In this document: positions 8,360 to 15,792 of the stretch, piece after piece | How the letters are laid out: every line of letters starts with the position of its first letter | Position numbering within the stretch: position 1 is the first letter of the stretch | Source: Caulobacteraceae bacterium | Lineage (GTDB): Bacteria > Pseudomonadota > Alphaproteobacteria > Caulobacterales > Caulobacteraceae | Length of the DNA stretch: 35,943 nucleotides | Direction of reading: 5' to 3' | Assembly (NCBI GenBank): GCA_025352165.1 | Contig: JANXTX010000088.1 | Span: 1-35,943, forward strand | Made by a program: the position numbers and the translations under genes | The notes under the pieces: generated by a model | Seen by the model: only the letters and a program-made list of their open reading frames with translations | Databases searched by the model: none | What the model was told of the DNA's origin: nothing

Positions 8360-10174
8360 ATGAACGAGCGGTTTTTCGCGAAGCCAGATTTATCCGGCGG
8401 CCTGGGCGCGCATCGTCCGCGGCATCGTGAAAATGAACCGCGATCGACCGTTCGAAGATTGTCGACCGGGTCCCACAGGTCTTTGGGAACGGGCGGCGTC
8501 GCCCTGTTTTCAGCATTGGCGATTGGCGCCCTTCAGCCGAACAACGCACATGCCCAGACGCCCGTCGTTGATCAGACCGCATCGGGACTGATCAAGTGCA
8601 ATCCGACCAAGGCGGCCAGAACCAGCACCTTGCCTCAGGTCCAGATCCACCCGCGCGCCAAGGCGGGCCTGGCGTTGCCGTACGGCGGCACGCCGATCAA
8701 TGTCACCACATTCCACTATGACAGTAGCCGAACAGGGTGGAATTCCAGCGAAACGGACCTCACGCCCTCGTCAGTGGCGTCCGAGAATTTCGGGCTGTTG
8801 GCAAGTATTCCAATCTTCGGCGCGGCATGGGCACAGCCGCTGTTGGTATCGGGCTACACCATGCCTAACGGCTCCGTGCATGACGTGCTGATCGTCGCCA
8901 CCACCCGAAACATGGTCTACGCGTTCGATGCGCGGTCATATGCCAAGCTGTGGAGCGTTAGCCTGGGTCCTTGGGTCAGCCAGCTACCTCCGGTCTGCCG
9001 CCAACAGCCTGGTGTCAACAGCACGCCCGTGGTCGGACCTGGAGCTATCCCAGGTCAAATGGTGCTATATCTCGCGGGTAACGTACAGCCCAGCCCCGGC
9101 GCCTATCGGACCCAGGTCAGGGCGCTCGATCTTGGTTCAGGCCGCGACGTCCAGGCGCCGACCTACCTCGCAGCCTCGCGGACGCTGCCCAACGGAACGG
9201 TCGTCTCATACGATCCTTCCCACCAGTTCAACCGCTCAGGCCTGGCGCTCAATAACGGCAAACTCTACATCGCCGTCGCCAGCGACTGCGAGACTCAGAG
9301 CTATTCGACCGTCGGCTGGATATTCAAGGTGAGCACGGACTTCTCGACTCAAACCGCCATTTCGACGATCTCGCGGCAGACCACGACCCAACTGATGGAC
9401 GGGATATGGATGACCGGTTTCGCCCCGGCCATCGACGCCGCGGGCAACCTGTTTGTGACAACGGGAAATGGCGATGCGACGACGCAGGCGCCACAGGACT
9501 GGGGCAGCTCCGTCATCAAGCTCGCTCCAGACCTGAGCGCCGTCACCGATAGCTTCACGCCCGCCGACTACGCTATTCTCGCTCGTCGTGACGGTGACTT
9601 CAGTTCTGGGGGCGTCATGCTTTTGCCGCCGGTCCCCGGCCAGGTCTCCGATCCCCTCGCGGTGGCCATGGGTAAGGATCCAATTCTATACCTTCTGGAT
9701 CAGACTGCGCTGGGAGGGTATTCATCCACCAATAGCGGCGCCATGCAGGCTCTGACACTTGGCGTCAAGCCGTCCACTGGGGTCTGGGGCGGGCCGGCCT
9801 TCTATAACGGTCCCGCGGGGCCGGTGATCTTTTACCAGAAGACGGATGATGTCCTGACGGCCTATCACGTTTCGACAGGCGCCAAGCCCTCGCTGTCGCT
9901 TATGGCGCAAGGGACGTCGCTTTCGAGCAATGGCGGCTCGATCCCGGTGGTCTCCTCAAACGGATCGGCGCCAAACACCGGCATTGTCTGGCTGGTGCGC
10001 CGGTCGTCGCCTCCTGCGCTGGAAGCCTATGACGCAACCGAACTTGGCGAGCCGATCTTCCAGGCGTCGATTGGCACTGACTACAGCATCTACCATGGGC
10101 CAATGGTTGCGAACGGCCGAGCCTATGTGGGCAGCAGCGGGCGCGTGTACGTGTTTGGCCTGACCGCCGATTGA
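8360..10174 (+). CDS. secreted PQQ-like beta-propeller protein (604 aa)
   Basis: The start chosen is ATG 8360 (AAGGGG seven bases upstream) rather than ATG 8336. An unusually long basic N-region (about 40 residues) precedes a hydrophobic segment (about 44-58) and a signal-peptidase-like AHA site before QTP (about 65). The body contains repeated propeller blades, such as VYAFDARSYAKLWSVSLG (186-203), like the repeats of quinoprotein dehydrogenases, where a tryptophan near the blade end docks neighbouring sheets. It is probably periplasmic or extracellular. Whether it binds PQQ or is only a structural propeller cannot be told, and no obvious cytochrome c motif CxxCH is seen. It is convergent with the copper radical oxidase gene. 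The true function is unknown. Confidence 0.72.
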   Translation: MNERFFAKPDLSGGLGAHRPRHRENEPRSTVRRLSTGSHRSLGTGGVALFSALAIGALQPNNAHAQTPVVDQTASGLIKCNPTKAARTSTLPQVQIHPRAKAGLALPYGGTPINVTTFHYDSSRTGWNSSETDLTPSSVASENFGLLASIPIFGAAWAQPLLVSGYTMPNGSVHDVLIVATTRNMVYAFDARSYAKLWSVSLGPWVSQLPPVCRQQPGVNSTPVVGPGAIPGQMVLYLAGNVQPSPGAYRTQVRALDLGSGRDVQAPTYLAASRTLPNGTVVSYDPSHQFNRSGLALNNGKLYIAVASDCETQSYSTVGWIFKVSTDFSTQTAISTISRQTTTQLMDGIWMTGFAPAIDAAGNLFVTTGNGDATTQAPQDWGSSVIKLAPDLSAVTDSFTPADYAILARRDGDFSSGGVMLLPPVPGQVSDPLAVAMGKDPILYLLDQTALGGYSSTNSGAMQALTLGVKPSTGVWGGPAFYNGPAGPVIFYQKTDDVLTAYHVSTGAKPSLSLMAQGTSLSSNGGSIPVVSSNGSAPNTGIVWLVRRSSPPALEAYDATELGEPIFQASIGTDYSIYHGPMVANGRAYVGSSGRVYVFGLTAD

Positions 10175-10313
10175 TCAGTTGATCCTGGCGGCTCTCGATG
10201 TGGGCGACCCGAAATGGAACGCCAGGAATTCCATTCAGACTTCAGGACCGCGCCTGCAGGTGTGCGTCGGAGCGGAAACTATTGTGCGGCGGCGTTCTTG
10301 GTGGTCCGCCGCG

Positions 10314-11987
10314 TCAACCGGCGGTATTTACCAGCATGATCTGCGATACCGAGGGGACGCCGTTCGCGAGCACGAACATCATATAGTAGCCCGGCGTCAT
10401 CACATTTGGGTTCGATGGCAGTGTCGCGGTGATCACATTACCACTTTGCGTGAACGAGGCATCTATGAAGCGCTGATCGATGTTGGTTGAATGGGTCATT
10501 GAGCCGGTGCGCACGAACGTGACGCGATTGATGACATCCGTGGGGCCGACTGTTGCGGTAACGGTCTGGCCGATGGTCGCGGAGGTCGGTGCGCTGACCA
10601 GCGTCGGCCGTGGAGCCGGATTGCCCGAGCCGTCATTGAGGTAGAGATAGGGCGGATAGTAGATTTCGGCGTTGAGCTCGTTGATCGGCCCTGGCGCGCC
10701 GCCAGCGCCTGTCAGTACCGTGGCGTCGGGCAGCAATAGCGCGATCGAATGATAGAGGCGCGGTTTCGTGGCAGTTGCGCCGATGGTCCACTGGCCGGTC
10801 GTCGGGTTCCATATCTCCGTCGTATAGTCGACGTTGATCAACTGGTTCGCCACGGAAGACCCACCGGTTACCGCGACCGTGCCATCGGGCAATACTGTCG
10901 CCGTCGACCAGTACCTGACCTGATCGATCGGAGCCCCCGCGGTCAATACCGGTTGCGCACCGTTGATGTCGATCAGCTCAGTCGCGCTGTTGAGCCGCAA
11001 TGACAGCAGTTTGCCGGGGGCGTACATGACCGTTGACAGCTCGTTGCTGCCATATGGGACCGCCCCGGGAAGACGGGTCAGTGTACCGGCCCCCGTCGTG
11101 GATATGTTAAACATCCGTCCATCCGGACCGACAAGAAAGACCTTGCCGCTCGGCGCCACAAAGCCCTTCGGGTAGAACCAATCAGCGTAATAGTTTCCGA
11201 ATGCGAGATTACTGTTCGGGAGCACAATGCCTGTGAGCGTCCGCCACCCGGTCGAGGGATTATAGATTTCTGGCGTCAATGCAGGACTGGCCGGCGCCAA
11301 TCGACCGCCTAGCGTCAGCATGTCGCCATTGGGCATCCCCACAATGCTCGGGTACCAACGCGGATATTGCATAGGACCGATAGAGGTGAGCGTGTTTGTC
11401 TGCGGATTGAAGATATTTGTGTTGTTGTTCGAATAGTTGCGCTTGCCGCTAATTGTCAGGTCGCCACCGGTGATCAAGACATTGCCGCTGCTCCAAAGCA
11501 GTGACTGCATGCTGCAGAAGATGTCGGTCGTCGTGGTGTTAGGCAGAAGGGTGTGGGCGTTGGCCCCGGTTCCCAACGATGGAGTCCACACATCGTACCA
11601 GAGCTGCGCTCCCTGCTGACCAAGCTGGTTCGTGCCGTAGTTGACTACGCGACCGTCCGACAGCAACAACTCATGCAAGCCGTTGATCGGCCAGGACACT
11701 GGCGGATCGAAATATCCGCCGACTCCGGCGTTGAGGCCCCCGACAGGCGTCGCACCGAAGACATAGGCCGGACTGCTGACACGCCGTCCGCCAGCGTCGA
11801 ACCGCAGCCGCGCCGGCGCCTCCGAGCCATGCTTGCCCATTCCCGGACCGAAGCCATAGTCAATCCGCGCACCTGGAGCGGCCGTCATATCGTCCATGTG
11901 GCTGTCCGACATCGGCATGGATGCTATGGCCGCGAGTGGAGAGAGCAAGAGGGATGCGGCAAGCAGCGCGGTCTTGAGAGACTTCAC
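10314..11987 (-). CDS. galactose-oxidase/glyoxal-oxidase-like copper radical oxidase, secreted (557 aa)
   Basis: The start chosen is GTG 11987 with GAGGA upstream. It places a clean signal peptide (VKSLKTALLAASLLLSPLAAIAS) at the N-terminus, whereas the longer frame to 12110 buries it. The middle is a kelch-type seven-bladed propeller and the end is a DUF1929 immunoglobulin-like domain. All copper radical oxidase residues can be matched by eye: Cys158 (DIFCSMQ) and Tyr212 (YPRWYPS) for the thioether-linked cofactor, Tyr412-His413 (RLYHSIALLLPD), and His499 (MTHSTNIDQR). Such enzymes oxidise primary alcohols or aldehydes with O2, giving H2O2. They are best known from fungi and some actinobacteria, so this one in a proteobacterial context is notable. 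The substrate is unknown. Confidence 0.85.
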   Translation of the reverse strand: MKSLKTALLAASLLLSPLAAIASMPMSDSHMDDMTAAPGARIDYGFGPGMGKHGSEAPARLRFDAGGRRVSSPAYVFGATPVGGLNAGVGGYFDPPVSWPINGLHELLLSDGRVVNYGTNQLGQQGAQLWYDVWTPSLGTGANAHTLLPNTTTTDIFCSMQSLLWSSGNVLITGGDLTISGKRNYSNNNTNIFNPQTNTLTSIGPMQYPRWYPSIVGMPNGDMLTLGGRLAPASPALTPEIYNPSTGWRTLTGIVLPNSNLAFGNYYADWFYPKGFVAPSGKVFLVGPDGRMFNISTTGAGTLTRLPGAVPYGSNELSTVMYAPGKLLSLRLNSATELIDINGAQPVLTAGAPIDQVRYWSTATVLPDGTVAVTGGSSVANQLINVDYTTEIWNPTTGQWTIGATATKPRLYHSIALLLPDATVLTGAGGAPGPINELNAEIYYPPYLYLNDGSGNPAPRPTLVSAPTSATIGQTVTATVGPTDVINRVTFVRTGSMTHSTNIDQRFIDASFTQSGNVITATLPSNPNVMTPGYYMMFVLANGVPSVSQIMLVNTAG

Positions 11988-12328
11988 GGAATCATCCTCG
12001 GACAACTGAAATAGGGAGTAGCGATTCGCAATGCCCAGTGACTCTCGCGTGCGAGCGACATAGTAGAGCGCTGAGCACAATTTCAATCCGAAAAATCCCG
12101 CAATTGACAAATTTCCGCCATTATTGGGTGGCGCGCTGTTGGGCGCGCCGCTTGGCCGAAACGGCCAATTCGGCGTCAGTAACCCGCCGCGCCCATCGGA
12201 TTGGATCTCGATCTATTCAGCGCCTGAGGGAAAAATGCCGGTGACTCCCTTCCTGATCGCTTCTTGTCGCTCGCTGCGAATTGTGCTTCTTCGCCGAGAA
12301 TACCCGGAAACGATTTGAGGCGTCAGCT
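11988..12328. promoter_or_regulatory. divergent intergenic region with two adjacent hairpins
   Basis: A 341-base gap between the copper oxidase (minus) and the small coiled-coil gene (plus). It holds TTGACA near 12103-12108. Two hairpins follow: GGCGCGC (12130-12136) with GCGCGCC (12143-12149), then TTGGCCG (12152-12158), AAA and CGGCCAA (12162-12168). These may be operators, a terminator or part of a leader. No gene is seen. Confidence 0.4.
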
Positions 12329-12550
12329 ATGAGCGAAGAGAAAACTAGGCCGAACGTCCTGAGCCCCGAAGAAAAGGCATTGCGGGAAAAGAAAAAGGAG
12401 CTCCGCAAGCTGAAGGAACGCGCCAACGAGCTTCGCGACACTTCCAAGGCGGCAAATGAGGAGCGGCGTCAGTTGCTCGGGCAGATCAAGGAAATGGCTG
12501 AGGAATTAGGTCTCGGCAAGAAGGCCGGCGACTCTCAACCGGCCGACTAG
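12329..12550 (+). CDS. small highly charged coiled-coil protein (73 aa), function unknown
   Basis: Starts at ATG 12329 with GAGG about nine bases upstream. From residue 12 to about 60 it is one continuous, Lys/Glu/Arg-rich helix (LSPEEKALREKKKELRKLKE and onward) with heptad-like leucines, which predicts a coiled coil. There is no signal peptide, membrane segment or cysteine. The frame extends upstream to 12281 but without a better start. It stands alone between the divergent copper oxidase and the convergent MFS gene, and is followed by a strong hairpin. I do not recognise the family, and a structural or protein-binding role is only a guess. Confidence 0.7.
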   Translation: MSEEKTRPNVLSPEEKALREKKKELRKLKERANELRDTSKAANEERRQLLGQIKEMAEELGLGKKAGDSQPAD

Positions 12551-12555
12551 ACATA

Positions 12556-12587
12556 CCAGCCCGGCCTGACGCCAGGCCGGGCGCTGG
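12556..12587. terminator. GC-rich hairpin between convergent genes
   Basis: GCCCGGCCTG (12559-12568), loop ACGC, then CAGGCCGGGC (12573-12582): a perfect 10-bp stem between two convergent genes. No clear T-run follows, so it is a probable bidirectional transcription stop rather than a textbook terminator. Confidence 0.55.
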
Positions 12588-12622
12588 ATTTAGAAATCAC
12601 TACTGGCCGCCGCCTGCCAGCC

Positions 12623-14038
12623 TCAGGCGGCGGCAGTTTCTATGGCCGCCACTTCCGGCCCCGGAGTCCGGCGTAGGGCGACGATCGCCAGAAACAGGCC
12701 GACTGCGATCACCGCGGCCGCGGCAAGGAAAGCGGTGCTGTAATTCCCGCCCGCTCCAGCCGACAGAATCGACAGCGCCAGGGTTGCGCCCAGCGGCGTG
12801 CCGATCTGCTGAATGGTGAACAGCATGGCCGAGCCGACACCCTGCTGATCCTCGGGAACATCCGCTGTCGCCTCGGCCATCATCGCCATGTACGCGAGCG
12901 TGCTGCCGAAGGCCAATATCGCCAGCCAGGGCCCCAGATCGGTCCAATACCCGCCGGAGCCGATGAACAGCCCGATCAGCGTCATCCCGGCAAGAAAGCA
13001 GGCCAGCCCCACGACCATGCTGCGGCGATGAGGCAGGCGGGCCATGATCCGCGGCGCGAGCTGACCCGCGAGCATCACGGCGCCGGCGAACGGCATCATG
13101 CCCAGCCCGGAGTAGAACGCCGAAAAGCCGAGCTTGCTCTGCATGAACAGGTTGACGGCGACGAATAGCGCCCCGACGCCGGCGATGTGACAACCGCCAA
13201 TGATATTGGCGACGGTGAAGTTGCGTCTGGTGAAAATTGATAGCGGCACCAGTGGCGCGCGCACCTTCGATTCGACTAAGCCGAACAGACCAAAGATGGC
13301 GAACGATCCCGCCAGCAGGCCAAGCGCCAGTAGTGAGACGCCGCCCCGCCCGAGCATCGAAACCGACATCAACAGCGCCGCTGTCCCGCTGGTGATCAGC
13401 GCCGCGCCAACGATATCGACCGAACGGTCGGCGCCACCGCCGACGAGGGTCTTTGGCACGCAGCGCAGCGTCAGATAGATCGCGGCGAGGATGATCGGTG
13501 GGTTGATCAGGAACACTGACCGCCAGCCAAGATAGGTCGTCATGGCGCCGCCAAGCAGCAGCCCGATGATCAGCGAGAGACCCTGCATGATCCCGAACAC
13601 ACCGAGCGCGCGATGTCGCTGCGGCCCTTCGGGCACCAGCACGTTGATGAGGGAGAAGTTGGCCGGCATGGCGATTGCGACACCTAGGCCCTGTGCGACC
13701 CGCGCCGCGATCAGCAGATAATAACTTGGCGCGATCGCCGAACAGAATGAGCCAAGGCCGAACAGCGTCAGCCCGACCAACATGCACCGGCGCTGACCAA
13801 ACAGATCGGCGGCGCGCCCTGCAAGGATCATAAAGCCCACGAGCGGTACGGCGCCGGCGGAAATCAGCAGCGAAAGGTCCGCATCCTTCAGCTGAAAGGT
13901 CGCCTTGATCGACGGCAGGGCCACGGAGAGGATCGAAAAATCCGTGGTCATGACCAGCTGGGTGAGGCCGACTAGGACAATGACCAGCCGATAGTCGCCG
14001 TGCGCCTCGCCGCCCGGGCGCAATTCGCCTCCCTGCAT
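12623..14038 (-). CDS. MFS transporter, EmrB/QacA-like drug:H+ antiporter family (471 aa)
   Basis: A polytopic membrane protein with at least 12, probably 14, hydrophobic helices. The loop after helix 2 has the MFS motif A (GRAADLFGQRR), and helix 5 carries the antiporter-type GLLLGGAMTTYLGWRSVFLIN. An AAGGAAC sequence precedes the ATG. The family exports hydrophobic compounds in exchange for protons across the inner membrane. It is divergent from the DUF35-thiolase-Rieske operon, with about 177 bases between the starts, and might export a toxic substrate or product of that operon. No membrane-fusion partner is present. Confidence 0.9.
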   Translation of the reverse strand: MQGGELRPGGEAHGDYRLVIVLVGLTQLVMTTDFSILSVALPSIKATFQLKDADLSLLISAGAVPLVGFMILAGRAADLFGQRRCMLVGLTLFGLGSFCSAIAPSYYLLIAARVAQGLGVAIAMPANFSLINVLVPEGPQRHRALGVFGIMQGLSLIIGLLLGGAMTTYLGWRSVFLINPPIILAAIYLTLRCVPKTLVGGGADRSVDIVGAALITSGTAALLMSVSMLGRGGVSLLALGLLAGSFAIFGLFGLVESKVRAPLVPLSIFTRRNFTVANIIGGCHIAGVGALFVAVNLFMQSKLGFSAFYSGLGMMPFAGAVMLAGQLAPRIMARLPHRRSMVVGLACFLAGMTLIGLFIGSGGYWTDLGPWLAILAFGSTLAYMAMMAEATADVPEDQQGVGSAMLFTIQQIGTPLGATLALSILSAGAGGNYSTAFLAAAAVIAVGLFLAIVALRRTPGPEVAAIETAAA

Positions 14039-14152
14039 CTCCGACGTTCCTTCCGCTTTATATTTTCAGCGAGCGTGCCGTTTTTGACGAGTCTTGGCAA
14101 TCGCAATCACTCCGGCGGCCGGGCGCAAAACAAACGCGGGCGTCGAAATAAA

Positions 14153-14188
14153 TCACTCGTGACTTTTTTAAACGTTGGCCCTAGGGTC
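14153..14188 (+). promoter_or_regulatory. shared TGACTTTT box and candidate promoter for the DUF35-thiolase operon
   Basis: AATCACTCGTGACTTTTTT lies about 50 bases before the DUF35 start. GTGACT (14160-14165) and TAGGGT (14183-14188) are 17 bases apart and could be -35 and -10 boxes. The first part matches boxes before both TonB receptors and the E1 operon (see findings). Confidence 0.5.
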
Positions 14189-14215
14189 GCTGGTCTGGAA
14201 AAAGGGAGTATCTGG

Positions 14216-14629
14216 ATGGTCGCCACTGCCGTCGCCGATGGCCTGTTCGTAATGCACGGCGACCAGCCGCATCTGATCGCCGCCCGTCGGAAATCGGATG
14301 GACGCATGCGCTTCCCGATGCCGCTGGGCCCGGAGGCCGCGCTCTATGAGCCTGTGGAATTGCCGGCCGAAGGAAAGCTCTGGTCGTACACCGTGCAACG
14401 TTTCCGCCCGAAAACGCCGCCCTATATCGGCGCCGATGACGACGCCAGCTTCAAGGCTTTCGCCTTGGGCTATATAGAATTTCCTGATCAGGTGATCGTC
14501 GAAGGACGCATCCTGATCGACGATACATCTACCTTGCGTATCGGCCGCCCGATGAAGGTGGTCATTGAACCGTTTGCAACCTCCACCCGCGGCGAAGTCA
14601 GCAACTTCGCCTTCAAGCCGGCGGACTGA
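14216..14629 (+). CDS. DUF35 / OB-fold protein without zinc-ribbon cysteines (137 aa)
   Basis: The start chosen is ATG 14216 with AAGGGAG seven bases upstream. The frame is open further up to 14000, but that part is not protein-like. The layout is DUF35: an N-terminal segment HLIAARRKSDGRMRFPMP where the rubredoxin-like zinc ribbon normally sits, then an OB-fold with LWSYTVQRFRP and FALGYIEFPDQVIVEGRI. The protein contains no cysteine, so the usual four zinc ligands are lost. DUF35 proteins partner with thiolase-fold enzymes such as Ltp2 aldolases and provide the acyl-CoA entry site. The thiolase-like gene follows 18 bases later, making a complex with it likely. Confidence 0.82.
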   Translation: MVATAVADGLFVMHGDQPHLIAARRKSDGRMRFPMPLGPEAALYEPVELPAEGKLWSYTVQRFRPKTPPYIGADDDASFKAFALGYIEFPDQVIVEGRILIDDTSTLRIGRPMKVVIEPFATSTRGEVSNFAFKPAD

Positions 14630-14647
14630 CCCAAGAGGATCACTGCG

Positions 14648-15790
14648 ATGACCGAAGTTCATATAGTCGGGGCGGGCATCCACCCCTTTGGCCGCCACCC
14701 GGAGAAGACCGGACTGGATCAGGGCGTGTTCGCCGTTCGCGAAGCCCTGACCGACGCGGGCCTGACCTGGGAAGACGTGCAGTTCGCCTTCGGCGGATCG
14801 TCCGCCGCCGGCAGCGCCGACGCCGCCCTGCCTCGCCTGGGTCTGACAGGCGTGCAGTTCATCAACATTTCCAACGGGTGCGCCACCGGCGGATCGTCGC
14901 TACTGTCCGGCTACTGGGCGATCAAATCCGGCGAATTCGACATCGGTGTCGTACTCGGCTTCGACAAGCATCCACGCGGCGCCTTCAACGCCGACCCGGA
15001 AGCCTCGGGTCTGCAGCGCTGGTACGGCGAAACTGGCATGATGCTGACCACGCAGTTCTTCGCCATGAAGATCCGCCGCTACATGGACCTTTATGGCATC
15101 AGCAACGAGTCGCTCGGCCGTGTAGCCGAGAAGGCTTATGAGAACGGCGCGCTCACGCCGCATGCCTGGCGCCGCGAGCCGGTCGGCCTGAACACAATCC
15201 TCGGCAGCCAGATGCTGTCGGACCCACTGACCAAGTACATGTTCTGCTCGCCCGCCGAAGGCGGCGCGGCCTTGGTGCTGATGTCCGACAAGAAAATGCG
15301 CGAGCTTGGCCTGACCGGCCCACGCGTGCGCGGCGCGGCGGTCCGCACCCGCGTCAACGGTTCGTTCGAGGTGTTCTCGCCTTCGCTCGATGTCGAGCGT
15401 GGTCCCTCGCCGACGCAAATCGCTTCGGCGGCGGCGTTCGAGATGGCAGGCGTTGGCCCCTCGGATATCCACGTCGCCCAGATCCAGGACACGGAATCGG
15501 GCGCGGAAATCATGCACATGGCCGAGAACGGCTTCTGTGCCGACGGCGAACAGGAGCGTATGCTGGCCGAGGGCGCGACCAAGCTTGGAGGCGCCCTGCC
15601 GATGAATACCGATGGCGGCTGCCTCGCCTGTGGCGAACCTGTAGGCGCCTCGGGACTGCGTCAGGTCTATGAGAACGTGCAGCAATTGCGCAAACGCGCC
15701 GACGGCCGCCAGGTCGCAAACGCCAGCCTCGCATACAGCCAAGTTTACGGCGCCCCCGGCCTGTCGGCCGTCGCCATTCTGGAGGCCTGA
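14648..15790 (+). CDS. thiolase-fold enzyme of the lipid-transfer-protein (SCP-x/Ltp2-like) group (380 aa)
   Basis: AAGAGGA precedes the ATG. The N-terminal thiolase nucleophile region is NISNGCATGGSS with Cys78. Near the C-terminus GEPVGASG (329-336) stands where classical thiolases have GHPxGxxG, so the catalytic His is Glu330. The second catalytic cysteine of thiolases is also absent (SQVYGAPGLSA). This pattern fits the DUF35-associated group that includes Ltp2 retro-aldolases of steroid side-chain degradation. C-C bond cleavage of a side-chain acyl-CoA is therefore more likely than ordinary thiolysis, but this is inference. It lies between its DUF35 partner and a Rieske gene in one operon, together with an acyl-CoA synthetase. 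Confidence 0.85.
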   Translation: MTEVHIVGAGIHPFGRHPEKTGLDQGVFAVREALTDAGLTWEDVQFAFGGSSAAGSADAALPRLGLTGVQFINISNGCATGGSSLLSGYWAIKSGEFDIGVVLGFDKHPRGAFNADPEASGLQRWYGETGMMLTTQFFAMKIRRYMDLYGISNESLGRVAEKAYENGALTPHAWRREPVGLNTILGSQMLSDPLTKYMFCSPAEGGAALVLMSDKKMRELGLTGPRVRGAAVRTRVNGSFEVFSPSLDVERGPSPTQIASAAAFEMAGVGPSDIHVAQIQDTESGAEIMHMAENGFCADGEQERMLAEGATKLGGALPMNTDGGCLACGEPVGASGLRQVYENVQQLRKRADGRQVANASLAYSQVYGAPGLSAVAILEA

Positions 15791-15792
15791 AT

